Assembly (NCBI GenBank): GCA_018666235.1
Contig: JABJAB010000069.1
Span: 1 to 21,678 of the forward strand
Length of the DNA stretch: 21,678 bases
Direction of reading: 5' to 3'
From: Ilumatobacter sp.
Lineage (GTDB): Bacteria; Actinomycetota; Acidimicrobiia; Acidimicrobiales; Ilumatobacteraceae
Part shown: piece after piece, positions 1 through 6,933 of the stretch
Layout: the number at the start of each line of letters is the position of its first letter
Numbering within the stretch: position 1 is the first letter of the stretch
Translations under genes and position numbers: made by a program
Notes under the pieces: generated by a model
What the model was told of the DNA's origin: nothing
The model's input: only the letters and a program-made list of their open reading frames with translations
The model's database searches: none

Positions 1-372
1 GCCGACCAACTCGTTTACCGCACGAAACGCTCCGGCCATGTGACGTCGAAGATGCGATTCCAGTCGGCCCAGCTCATTGCGTACCTCACCGACGATCTGT
101 GGTTGCGGCTGGCCGGTCACTCGAATCGACAAATGGAGCGGTTGGCCACCGGCCTGCTCGACGCTGGCGTGGAGTTCCTCAACCCACCCGACGTCAACAT
201 GTTGTTCGCCCGCGTCCCGGACGGGGCAGCCACACGGTTGGAGGCGGCTGGTCTGCTCTTCTACCGGATCGGCCCCGGCGTCATCCGCCTTGTCACGAGC
301 TGGCAGACCACCGATGACGACATCGACCAGACATTGGAGTGCTTCGCCAGCGTGCTGGGCCATTCCGCCTGA
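1..372 (+). CDS. L-threonine aldolase / beta-eliminating lyase family, 3' end
   Basis: This is the C-terminal 123 residues of a PLP fold-type I enzyme. The frame is open from base 1, so the start and the catalytic lysine lie outside the window. The preserved part reads through a basic stretch and 'SKMRFQSAQLIAYL', the junction seen in low-specificity L-threonine aldolases where the large domain passes into the small C-terminal domain. The small alpha/beta domain follows and ends 'LVTSWQTTDDDIDQ'. Family enzymes cleave L-threonine or L-allo-threonine to glycine and acetaldehyde in the cytoplasm. The RidA gene starts 27 bp downstream on the same strand, which suits a PLP enzyme that can release imine or enamine intermediates. 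Another beta-eliminating lyase of the same fold cannot be excluded. Confidence 0.75.
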   Translation, partial: ADQLVYRTKRSGHVTSKMRFQSAQLIAYLTDDLWLRLAGHSNRQMERLATGLLDAGVEFLNPPDVNMLFARVPDGAATRLEAAGLLFYRIGPGVIRLVTSWQTTDDDIDQTLECFASVLGHSA

Positions 373-399
373 CAACGCGCGACCTAACGTGGCGACACC

Positions 400-762
400 A
401 TGACCGAGATCTCCCGCCTTCACACCAGCCCGCGCGCCAGCATGATCGTCCGGCACGGTGACGTGATCTATCTGTCAGGTCAGGTCGCGCAAGATGCTGA
501 CGCGGACGTACAAGAACAGACCCGGTCGACGCTGTCACGCGTCGAGGAGCTGCTTTCCGAGGCTGGAAGCAGTCCGTCGCACATCCTCTCCGCCACGATC
601 TACCTCCGCGACATCGCCAACGATTTCGCCCCGATGAACGAAGTTTGGAATGCCTGGGTTCCTGACGGACAGGCTCCCGCTCGAGCCTGCGTGCAAGCCC
701 ACATGGCGCGCTCTGCGCTGCTCGTGGAGATCAGCGTCATCGCCGCGGTCATCACCGACTGA
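400..762 (+). CDS. RidA/YjgF/UK114-family imine deaminase
   Basis: This 120-residue protein has the usual length of a single RidA domain. Family members form trimers and hydrolyse reactive 2-imino or enamine acids released by PLP enzymes. Visible hallmarks are 'IYLSGQVAQDA' near residue 30, 'TIYLRDIANDFAPMNEVW' in the middle, and 'PARACVQ...LVEISVIA' at the end. The last contains the conserved substrate-carboxylate Arg and the Glu near the C-terminus. The ATG at 400 lies 9 nt after a TAACGT box at 385-390, so a leaderless transcript is possible. The preceding aldolase gene ends 27 bp upstream, so read-through is also possible. The pyrimidine-pathway protein RutC belongs to this superfamily, but nothing here singles out a Rut function. 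Confidence 0.88.
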   Translation: MTEISRLHTSPRASMIVRHGDVIYLSGQVAQDADADVQEQTRSTLSRVEELLSEAGSSPSHILSATIYLRDIANDFAPMNEVWNAWVPDGQAPARACVQAHMARSALLVEISVIAAVITD

Positions 763-842
763 ACCCTGGTGTTATCGAACACTTTGGCCTCGGCCAGCCG
801 ACAGGCGTCGAGCGTCTGAGGGTCCAATCAGCTGGAGCGGTG

Positions 843-1460
843 TCAGCCTGGCGGTGCTGACGGCGGCCGCGGGACGTTTCCGGGCGAGCTCGGCGGTACG
901 GGCATCGCTGATGGGATGGCAGTCGTGGTCGACGTCGTGGCAGTGGGTGTGGTTCGCGTGACCGTGGTGGTCGCGGCCATTCCTGATTGCAGCATTTCCT
1001 GGCGAATGCGCTCGGCCTCATATGCGGCTTCTTCGTTGTACTGCTGACGTTCGATCTTCTTGACCTTGTGGTCGAGCCACTGAATCGCGGCGTGGACGAG
1101 CAGGCCGATAATTCCGTAGATGATCATGGCGAACAACACAGAAGTATCAAAGACCGACTCAACCTGGTTGCCGTTTGTCGTTCCCAACTCGATCGGGGTG
1201 AAGATGCCGCGGAACGGCTTCATGGCGCGGTCGAGGTTCCGGTACGCCCACTCGACAAAGCCAGACGACGGGTTGGCGCCGAGCAGCAACAAGAAGAAGC
1301 CGATCGCCAAGATGACCTCGACGAACAAGATGTAGACATACACGACATACCCGATGAAACGAGCAATCATCGCTGTGACACGGCCGGTCGATCGCATCAC
1401 GTGCGGCTCCGGTTCGGTCGGCGGATTTCCGTACTGGCTAGCGGGTGGAATGTTGCTCAT
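843..1460 (-). CDS. YggT-like membrane protein with Thr/Pro-rich tail
   Basis: This predicted integral membrane protein has 205 residues. After a short polar N-terminus comes a hydrophobic segment ('YVVYVYILFVEVILAIGFFLLLLG'-like, about residues 38-62). Next is an amphipathic stretch 'RNLDRAMKPFRGIFTPIELG', then a second membrane segment ('VLFAMIIYGIIGLLVHAAI'). The pattern of TM, 'aMkPFRgifTPi', 'DtSvLfamiiy' resembles YggT/YlmG-family proteins, though YggT normally carries two such units. A basic and acidic helix and then a low-complexity Thr/Pro/Ser tail of about 60 residues follow. The ATG at 1460 was chosen because AAGGAG lies 8 nt upstream. An in-frame extension to 1514 has no such site. 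Function is unknown, and the YggT assignment is tentative. Confidence 0.65.
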   Translation of the reverse strand: MSNIPPASQYGNPPTEPEPHVMRSTGRVTAMIARFIGYVVYVYILFVEVILAIGFFLLLLGANPSSGFVEWAYRNLDRAMKPFRGIFTPIELGTTNGNQVESVFDTSVLFAMIIYGIIGLLVHAAIQWLDHKVKKIERQQYNEEAAYEAERIRQEMLQSGMAATTTVTRTTPTATTSTTTAIPSAMPVPPSSPGNVPRPPSAPPG

Positions 1461-1540
1461 CTTGGAGGCTCCTTGTTCCGTGTCGAATATTTCGCCCGGT
1501 GCCCGAGCAGTCACGCATCAACCGCTGAGCGGCCAATGTG

Positions 1541-1546
1541 ATTGTA
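1541..1546 (-). promoter_or_regulatory. Possible -10 box for the YggT-like gene
   Basis: Read on the minus strand this is TACAAT, one base from the consensus -10. It lies in the 168-bp gap between the D-threonine-aldolase-like gene and the YggT-like gene, about 80 nt before the YggT-like start. A convincing -35 hexamer is not visible at 16-18 bp, so this is only a candidate. Unlike many starts in the window, this gene has a clear Shine-Dalgarno and would have a leader. Confidence 0.3.
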
Positions 1547-1628
1547 TGCCGCGCCAGATGCGCGGATCATGGATGTACTTGTCGAGACATCGGCACAATC
1601 CCCCACCAACTTGAGAATCGATTCGCGG

Positions 1629-2645
1629 TCACCAGTGTCGAAGGTCGACGGCCCAGCGATCAACCACGCTGTCACCGTCGACGAGCCACATCTGTTCGTG
1701 CTTGGCGATCGTGGGGTCGACATGCGCGGGCTGGAGACGAACACGGTCCCCGACTTTCCATTCGTTGATGTTGGTCGGCGACAGCGTGATGTGTTCGTCA
1801 GAGAGGAAGAAGACGTCACCGTGTTCCCATGTCGGGTTGCCGTGGTCCATCGCCATCGACTTGATGCCTGCGTCAGCGATGATCCATCCCTTCGTGTTCA
1901 CGGAGATGACGGTCGCGACGACGTTGAGCGCCAGCTCGAAGGGCAGGTCGAGCTTGCCGTAATCAGTGTCCATCAGCGTGTAGCTCCCTGCCTGGATCTC
2001 CGTGCACCAGGTATTGGTCAGGCAGGTGCCCGTGCCTCCACCCGACACGATGTCGCCACCGACGTCCGCCGAGGCCCGGAGCAGCAGTTCCATCGAGGCA
2101 CCAACCTTGTCAGCCTTCTCCTTGGGGTCCCTGACCATCATGAGGTGGCCCTCGTACCCCATGACACCGCGCACCTCGAGTCCGGCGCCGCGCGCACGAT
2201 CAGCGAGTCGGCCCGCGTCTGCCGGATCGATGCCACAGCGCGGCAACCCGACATTGACGTCGACGAGTACCGAGCGGACACGCCCAGCGATCGCAGCGTC
2301 GAGCGTTGCCTCGGAGTCAACCGCGACGGTGATGTTCGCTCGGTCCGCCAGCGCGCCAAGGCGAGCAACGTCAAGCGACTCGTTCGCCAGCAGCAAGTCG
2401 TCGCCAAGTCCGGCAGCGACCATCCCTTCGACCTCGCGGGGTGTTGCACAGCAGAATCCCCGATGACCGTCGTCGGCAAGCAATTGCGCAAGCGCCGTGG
2501 TCTTGAATGCTTTCACGTGCGGGCGGAGCTTGTCCCCTGGCAGCAACGCATCCATCGCAGCGCGATTCGCGTTGAACGTCGGGCGGTCGATCACCAAGGC
2601 TGGGGTCGGCAGGTCGCCGATCGTGGCTGGTTCGTTCTCGGTCAT
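1629..2645 (-). CDS. D-threonine aldolase-like PLP enzyme (DSD1/DTA family)
   Basis: This 338-residue PLP fold-type III (alanine racemase-like) enzyme has the family's usual length. 'LRPHVKAFKT' around residue 45 carries the PLP lysine (K45). Near the C-terminus 'PAHVDPT' gives an H308-x-D310 pair. In this family a His-x-Asp pair binds the divalent metal of D-threonine aldolases, whereas D-serine dehydratases have His-x-Cys, so the sequence favours D-threonine (beta-hydroxy-D-amino acid) aldolase. Such enzymes cleave D-threonine or D-allo-threonine to glycine and acetaldehyde in the cytoplasm. The gene begins 12 bp after the HAD hydrolase stop codon, so the two are very likely co-transcribed. 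Exact substrate is inferred. Confidence 0.82.
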   Translation of the reverse strand: MTENEPATIGDLPTPALVIDRPTFNANRAAMDALLPGDKLRPHVKAFKTTALAQLLADDGHRGFCCATPREVEGMVAAGLGDDLLLANESLDVARLGALADRANITVAVDSEATLDAAIAGRVRSVLVDVNVGLPRCGIDPADAGRLADRARGAGLEVRGVMGYEGHLMMVRDPKEKADKVGASMELLLRASADVGGDIVSGGGTGTCLTNTWCTEIQAGSYTLMDTDYGKLDLPFELALNVVATVISVNTKGWIIADAGIKSMAMDHGNPTWEHGDVFFLSDEHITLSPTNINEWKVGDRVRLQPAHVDPTIAKHEQMWLVDGDSVVDRWAVDLRHW

Positions 2646-2657
2646 CTGGAGGAATCC

Positions 2658-3356
2658 CTATCTGCAAAGTTCGTCCGCGATGACGCCAACGGACGCGATC
2701 CGCTCGAAGTCGGCTCCGGCATGGTCGTCGTACGGGTCGATCAAGATCGGGTGGAGGCCTGCTCCCGTGGACGACCGAATATCCATGGCCACACTGTCGC
2801 CGATGTAGGCAATGCGGCTTCGGTCGAACTCAGCGAAATACGGCAGTGCGTGGTCGAAGATGGTCGGGTCGGGTTTCGTGACCCCGACCACGTGGCTGTC
2901 GACGATGCAGCGCATCGACACGAATGGGCCATCGCCGACCTGGCAGACCGACCTGTTGAGGGACCCTTCCACTTGGCCACTCGCATTCGACACCACACCC
3001 ATTGGCACGCCAGCATCCGCGAGGCGGCGCAGAGCCACCAGCGTTTCAGGAATCGGCCACCGCCACAGATCCGGCGTACGCGTGCGATTCAGTACATCGG
3101 CTGCTTCGTCCCGCTCGGCGCTCCGCACACCGACGGCCGCGACGTACGCCTCGTCGTAAACGAGCCACTCGTCTTCCGACGACCCTTCGTGCGATTTGTC
3201 ACGCATACCGGCATAGTGCGCACGACGATGCGCCTCGATCGAGGTGTCACCGCCATAGAAGTCGAGCAACGGCACCAAGACCGTGGGATCAGGCAAGACG
3301 AGCACGCCGCCGGCATCAAACAGCACGGCGTCAAATCGTTGGGCGTTCGCAGTCAT
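2658..3356 (-). CDS. HAD-superfamily hydrolase
   Basis: This cytoplasmic protein has 232 residues. The four HAD motifs are in order: motif I 'VLFDAGGVL' near the N-terminus, motif II 'GVVSNAS', motif III Lys in 'GVTKPDPTIF', and motif IV 'IAYIGDSVAMDI'. A helical cap occupies the interval after motif I. Motif I reads D-x-G instead of D-x-D, so the usual second Asp (general acid/base) is replaced by Gly. This also occurs in some HAD relatives and leaves the activity uncertain. The ATG at 3356 begins just before motif I. A longer reading to 3515 would overlap the end of the lipoprotein gene and add unrelated sequence. The gene lies between the lipoprotein (40 bp upstream) and the aldolase (12 bp downstream). 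A sugar- or nucleotide-phosphatase role is possible but not shown. Confidence 0.85.
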   Translation of the reverse strand: MTANAQRFDAVLFDAGGVLVLPDPTVLVPLLDFYGGDTSIEAHRRAHYAGMRDKSHEGSSEDEWLVYDEAYVAAVGVRSAERDEAADVLNRTRTPDLWRWPIPETLVALRRLADAGVPMGVVSNASGQVEGSLNRSVCQVGDGPFVSMRCIVDSHVVGVTKPDPTIFDHALPYFAEFDRSRIAYIGDSVAMDIRSSTGAGLHPILIDPYDDHAGADFERIASVGVIADELCR

Positions 3357-3396
3357 CAATGTTCGTCCGTTTCGAGGGGCACAGGGCGGCCGCCTG

Positions 3397-4104
3397 TCAG
3401 CTGCCGAGTTCGGCGAGTCGATCCAGGCCGATGCCACACTCCCCGAACACGTCAAGCATTGCAGCGACATCGCCGCTCTGGACGGCCGGATCCGAGAAGT
3501 CGAGGTTGGCTGCAATGCAGCTTGACTCCTCGTTGGTCAGACCAATCGATTCGAATTGTGCGATGAGTTGGTCGCGCAAGGTGCCACCCGCCGGGTCGAA
3601 ATCACTGTCGCTGCCGCCATCTTCGCTCGGGTCAGGGTCACTGCCAGCTGAGTCATCCTCGCCGAACGGGCGCCCGCACTCGCTCTGCGTATAGACATCA
3701 ATTCGCTCGCCAGCGGCATCGAGATTCGCCTCCAACTCGGAGTCAGACATGAAGGACAGGTCAGCATCGGCGATGTCGAAGTCGGCGGAGGCAAATGCGT
3801 CAATCAACAGTTGCGCTCCGTCTGCGATCGTCGTGGCATCCTCGGCGATCTCTGGTGGCGCCTCGTTCGGTAGCCGTTTCACGAACTCTTCGACCCTTTT
3901 CAATCCGCTCTCGGTCTCGGCAGGGTCGACACCGAGCGAATCGAAGATCTCATCGACGACATCGGACTCGGTGACGAAATCGCACCACGACGCCGCTGTA
4001 CCTCCGCCACTGCTATCGCCACCGCACGCGCTCGCAACGAGCGCGATGGCTGCGGCGCCAGCGGCGAGACGCGATCGTGCAGAAGTGTGACGTCTGATGA
4101 TCAT
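3397..4104 (-). CDS. Secreted lipoprotein of unknown function
   Basis: This 235-residue protein begins with a basic N-region, a hydrophobic stretch, and the lipobox 'LVASAC' with Cys at residue 27, followed by 'GGDSSGGG'. It should be exported and lipid-anchored. The mature part is very acidic and Cys-containing (for example 'ASWCDF', 'SECGRPF', 'SSCIAANL', 'GECGIGLD'), with a Ser/Asp/Gly-rich low-complexity linker near residues 150-170. The last part resembles a small helical domain of the kind that follows such linkers in actinobacterial lipoproteins. No enzyme motif was recognised. The ATG at 4104 is 7 nt after a TACCGT box at 4112-4117, which suggests a leaderless transcript, and no Shine-Dalgarno is seen. 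It may be the first gene of a lipoprotein-HAD-aldolase transcript. Confidence 0.75.
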   Translation of the reverse strand: MIIRRHTSARSRLAAGAAAIALVASACGGDSSGGGTAASWCDFVTESDVVDEIFDSLGVDPAETESGLKRVEEFVKRLPNEAPPEIAEDATTIADGAQLLIDAFASADFDIADADLSFMSDSELEANLDAAGERIDVYTQSECGRPFGEDDSAGSDPDPSEDGGSDSDFDPAGGTLRDQLIAQFESIGLTNEESSCIAANLDFSDPAVQSGDVAAMLDVFGECGIGLDRLAELGS

Positions 4105-4111
4105 GGGATCA

Positions 4112-4117
4112 ACGGTA
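4112..4117 (-). promoter_or_regulatory. Leaderless-type -10 box of the lipoprotein gene
   Basis: TACCGT on the minus strand ends 7 nt before the ATG at 4104. No good -35 lies 17 bp upstream. A TTGACG hexamer sits 22 bp upstream, in the first unit of the 11-bp repeat array, which suggests factor-assisted initiation or a non-canonical -35. Confidence 0.45.
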
Positions 4118-4140
4118 GTGGGCAGCCGCAGAGGCGTGCC

Positions 4141-4184
4141 GTCAATCAGCCGTCAATCAGCCGTCAATCAGCCGTCAATCAGCC
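4141..4184. repeat. Four exact tandem copies of an 11-bp unit
   Basis: The plus-strand unit GTCAATCAGCC occurs four times without a mismatch, at 4141-4151, 4152-4162, 4163-4173 and 4174-4184. It lies between the dienelactone-hydrolase-family gene and the lipoprotein gene, and its last copy contains the hydrolase stop codon (4179-4181). On the minus strand each unit carries ATTGAC followed by G, so -35-like TTGACG hexamers recur at about one helical turn upstream of the lipoprotein promoter. It may be replication slippage, a binding-site array, or both. Confidence 0.95.
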
Positions 4185-4871
4185 AAGGTGCTCGTGCAGA
4201 AAGGCCGTTGCCCCCGGCCAGATCTTCGCCGAGAGTTCGGCGTCCTGCGTGCCCAGGGCATTGTGCGGAGCCATGAACGCGTGGCCTGAGCCTTCGTGCA
4301 CCGTGATCGAGGCGTTCTTGCCGAGTGCTTGGAGCTCATCGTGAAGATGCATCGCGGCGGAAGGCGGGAAGAAGTCGTCGTTTTCTGCCATGTGACCTTG
4401 GATGGCAGCTTCGATCTTGGAATAGTCCGGCTGGTCATCACCTTGCGGAAAGCCGTAGAACGGCACCGCTGCTTTGATCTTGTCGGGCCGGAGCGCAGCG
4501 AGTACGAACGTGAGCAATCCACCCATACAGAACCCCATGACACCGATGCCATCGCCAGTGGTGGACTCGTGATCGGCGAGATAGTCGACCGCACCGCTCA
4601 TGTCGCGCGCCGCACGATCCGCGGGAAGCGAGTTCATCAGCTCGGCGGCTTTGTCCATCTCCGTGTGCTCAGCAAGCTCGCCATGGTACAAATCGGGAGC
4701 GAGGGCGACGAAGCCAGCCGTCGCCAGCCGGTCGGCCATTTCCTTGATGCCCGAGTCCAGACCCCACCACTCCTGCACCACGATGATGCCGGGGCCGCTG
4801 CCCGATTCGGGCACCGCGAGGTACCCGCGTGCGTTGTTGCCGTTGCTTGCGAATTCGACGATTTCAGCCAT
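4179..4871 (-). CDS. Dienelactone hydrolase family protein
   Basis: This 230-residue cytoplasmic alpha/beta hydrolase has the length expected for the carboxymethylenebutenolidase family. The nucleophile is the Cys of 'GVMGFCMGG', the acid is an Asp in 'MAENDDFFPPS', and the His is in 'HEGSGHAFM'. This is the Cys-Asp-His triad typical of the family. An early 'VVQEWWGLD' matches the family's oxyanion region. Known members hydrolyse dienelactone in chlorocatechol breakdown, but many act on other esters or lactones, and no aromatic-degradation genes are nearby. The ATG at 4871 was preferred over a TTG at 4889. It lies 6 nt after a TACGGT box at 4878-4883, so it is probably leaderless. The gene follows the terminator-like hairpin that closes the pyrimidine operon. 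Confidence 0.88.
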   Translation of the reverse strand: MAEIVEFASNGNNARGYLAVPESGSGPGIIVVQEWWGLDSGIKEMADRLATAGFVALAPDLYHGELAEHTEMDKAAELMNSLPADRAARDMSGAVDYLADHESTTGDGIGVMGFCMGGLLTFVLAALRPDKIKAAVPFYGFPQGDDQPDYSKIEAAIQGHMAENDDFFPPSAAMHLHDELQALGKNASITVHEGSGHAFMAPHNALGTQDAELSAKIWPGATAFLHEHLG

Positions 4872-4877
4872 GCCCCA

Positions 4878-4883
4878 ACCGTA
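4878..4883 (-). promoter_or_regulatory. Leaderless-type -10 box of the dienelactone hydrolase gene
   Basis: TACGGT on the minus strand ends 6 nt before the ATG at 4871. It starts 8 nt past the end of the operon-terminating hairpin. No clear -35 is seen because that position falls within the hairpin, so hairpin and promoter overlap. Confidence 0.4.
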
Positions 4884-4891
4884 GACCAACT

Positions 4892-4924
4892 GCGGTCAGT
4901 CTGCGCCGGGCACAGACTGACCGC
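4892..4924 (-). terminator. Hairpin closing the pyrimidine/ABC operon
   Basis: A perfect 12-bp stem (GCGGTCAGTCTG at 4892-4903 pairing with CAGACTGACCGC at 4913-4924) encloses a 9-nt loop. It begins 6 nt after the stop codon of the binding-protein gene. No U-tract follows, as is common for actinobacterial terminators. An operator for the downstream hydrolase gene is the alternative. Confidence 0.6.
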
Positions 4925-4930
4925 GTCGCG

Positions 4931-6121
4931 TCAGTTGCCTCCGGCGTTCAGCGTCACCTCGGTCGGCGCATAGTCCGGTCCGAACAGGTCCAGATCCATA
5001 CCTCCGAGCAATGCCCATGCCGCCTCGACGATCTCGTTGGTGAACGCTCCGTCGGTCGGCGGTGCGGTGAGCACCGTCGAACCTTCGAGGTTTGGTGTGC
5101 TCAGGCTGGTCTCCACGGTCTGATCCCAGGCCACCTGGTCGATGAAGCCGACGCCGTTCGGCGACGGCCAGATCAGCTTGTTGACTTCGTTCATCTGCCA
5201 CAGCTGATGGCTCGCGCCGAGCGTGGAACCCTGCGCGAGCACAATGTCGCGGCACGCCTCGATGTTGTCGCGGCAGAACGCCCAGCCTTCCAACGACGCG
5301 GCGACGAAGCGAGTGGCCTGGTCCTTGTAGGCGGGGTCGTTGGCAAGCCTGTCGCCGTCAGCCCAAATCGCGTCCTGGAGCATGCCGACGCCGACTTCTT
5401 CGTAGCTGATCACGTTGAAGTCGTCCGGCGTGTACAGCTCGCCGGTGTCAGGATTCTCCGCTTCGAGGACTTGTGCATACTCGTTGTACGTCATCGCCTC
5501 GGCCGCGTCGATCTCGCCTTCGAGCAATGCGACCATGTCGAACTGCTGCCCGATGAGTTCCACATCGGTCGCAGGGTCCAGGCCTTCCTTGCCGAGCGCC
5601 GCGAAGATCTCGAACTCGTTGCCGAATCCCCAGTTGCCGATCTTCTTGCCCGCGAAATCAGCGGGTGAGGTGATGCCTGAGTCGGCGAAGCTCACTTGCA
5701 GCGTGCCCGAACGTTGAAACACCTGAGCGATGTTGACAATGTTCGCGCCCGCTTCGCGTGTCGCGAGCGACTTCGACACCCATGCCGTTGCAAAGTCGAC
5801 ATCGCCGTTGGCCAGCTGCACCTGTGGCGTGATGTCGAATCCACCCTCGACGATGGTGACGTTGAGGCACATGTCCTCGTAGTACCCCATGTCCTGAGCG
5901 GCGTAGTAGCCCGCGAACTGAGCCTGGGTGAACCACTGCAGCTGCATGCTGACGTCATCGGTCGTCTCACACGCGGCCGGGTCGGCCGTTGCAGGTTCCG
6001 TGGCAGCGGGTTCCGGTGCGGCCGTGTCAGCGGCGGGTTCGTCGTCGCTGCCGCAGGACGCGGCGACGAGCGCGAGGCCGACGACGCAGGCCGTCAACAG
6101 TTTGGCTGGATGTTTCTTCAT
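4931..6121 (-). CDS. ABC transporter substrate-binding lipoprotein, NMT1/THI5-like
   Basis: This 396-residue secreted lipoprotein is the binding component of the ABC importer encoded upstream. The signal peptide ends in lipobox 'LVAASC' (Cys23), followed by an Ala/Glu/Pro/Thr-rich tether of about 30 residues. The mature domain starts 'VSMQLQWFTQAQFAGYYAAQDMGYYED' and continues with 'IVEGGFDITPQVQLANGDVDFATAW', the signature of the NMT1/THI5-like SsuA-type fold. Known members bind pyrimidine-type ligands (formylaminopyrimidine, hydroxymethylpyrimidine precursors, riboflavin) or sulfonates. With dihydropyrimidinase and ureidopropionase in the same operon, a pyrimidine or hydantoin-like ligand is the best inference. 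The Shine-Dalgarno GGGGGAG lies about 7 nt before the ATG. It is the last gene of the operon, 32 bp after a permease. Confidence 0.9.
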   Translation of the reverse strand: MKKHPAKLLTACVVGLALVAASCGSDDEPAADTAAPEPAATEPATADPAACETTDDVSMQLQWFTQAQFAGYYAAQDMGYYEDMCLNVTIVEGGFDITPQVQLANGDVDFATAWVSKSLATREAGANIVNIAQVFQRSGTLQVSFADSGITSPADFAGKKIGNWGFGNEFEIFAALGKEGLDPATDVELIGQQFDMVALLEGEIDAAEAMTYNEYAQVLEAENPDTGELYTPDDFNVISYEEVGVGMLQDAIWADGDRLANDPAYKDQATRFVAASLEGWAFCRDNIEACRDIVLAQGSTLGASHQLWQMNEVNKLIWPSPNGVGFIDQVAWDQTVETSLSTPNLEGSTVLTAPPTDGAFTNEIVEAAWALLGGMDLDLFGPDYAPTEVTLNAGGN

Positions 6122-6153
6122 GGTGTTCTCCCCCTAGGAGTAGTTGGTCTTCA

Positions 6154-6933
6154 TCATGTCATGGCTGGATTTCGGCGGTGTTGCCTTGTCGTTGCCTTTT
6201 CCAACCAGATCGATGCCACGTAGAACGACAACCCGAGCAGGCAGGCGCCCAAAACGTAAGCCCACATCACGTCGTTCTTCGATGTTGACGCATTCGACGT
6301 GATCGCGGAACCCAATCCCGTCTGGGTCCCGCCAAAGTACTCGGCAACAAACGCGGTGATCACCGAGAGAGGCGCAGCGATCTTCATGGCCGTAAAGAGA
6401 TACGGGATCGCGTTCGGGATGCGCGTCTTGACGAGGATCTCGCGCGGAGATGCCGCATATGACCGCATGAGTTCCATATGCGTGCCGCTCACTTGGCGCA
6501 GCCCCTTCGCGACGTTGACGAGGACGACGAAGAAGACGATCAGGACGACCATGACCCTGCGCGGAACCTGCGACCCGGCCGGATACATGTTGTTGAGGAC
6601 CGGAACGATGATCACGATCGGTACCGCGTTGATCGCGACTGCGAGCGGGGTGGTGAGTTCGTTCAACACGCTGAAGCGCATGAGCACGAAGCTGACGGCG
6701 ATCCCGAGCAACACACCGAGTACGAACCCGACGAGCGCGTTGGCGCCGGTGACAAGTACCGCTTCCCAGACATTCTCGAGATTGTCCGCGAACGCCGATG
6801 CGATCGCTGTGGGGGCAGGGAGCAGGAACTTCTTGATGTCGTACACCGCGACGATCGTTTCCCACACGGCGAGGAAGACCACCCCGAACACGAGTGGTGG
6901 CCAGATCGCCAGGAGTGAAGGCGCACGCCTCAT
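6154..6933 (-). CDS. ABC transporter permease (SsuC/TauC-like), second subunit
   Basis: This 259-residue membrane protein has about six hydrophobic segments, starting with 'LLAIWPPLVFGVVFLAVW'. The cytoplasmic EAA loop that contacts the ATPase is visible as 'SYAASPREILVKTRIPNAIPYLFTAMKIA'. It belongs to the BPD-type permeases that work with NMT1/THI5-like binding proteins. The start ATG overlaps the ATPase stop codon by 4 nt (ATGA), giving translational coupling. Together with the permease at 7733 it likely forms a heterodimeric channel. Such systems often use a homodimer, so two distinct permease genes in one operon is a less common layout. Confidence 0.92.
   Translation of the reverse strand: MRRAPSLLAIWPPLVFGVVFLAVWETIVAVYDIKKFLLPAPTAIASAFADNLENVWEAVLVTGANALVGFVLGVLLGIAVSFVLMRFSVLNELTTPLAVAINAVPIVIIVPVLNNMYPAGSQVPRRVMVVLIVFFVVLVNVAKGLRQVSGTHMELMRSYAASPREILVKTRIPNAIPYLFTAMKIAAPLSVITAFVAEYFGGTQTGLGSAITSNASTSKNDVMWAYVLGACLLGLSFYVASIWLEKATTRQHRRNPAMT

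Noticed and set aside
769..782. Hairpin GTGTT-ATCG-AACAC between RidA and the YggT-like gene as a bidirectional terminator
   Set aside because: The stem is only 5 bp and there is no U-tract, so it is too weak to claim, although the convergent position suits a terminator.
1614..1623. 10-bp palindrome GAATCGATTC after the D-threonine-aldolase-like gene
   Set aside because: It is short and expected by chance in a window of this size, with no associated motif.
1542..3566. 674-codon plus-strand open frame
   Set aside because: It is antisense to the D-threonine-aldolase-like and HAD genes, whose translations show family motifs. The long frame reflects high GC codon bias.
4141..4184. CRISPR-like array
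   Set aside because: The repeats are 11 bp and contiguous, with no spacers, and there are no cas genes.
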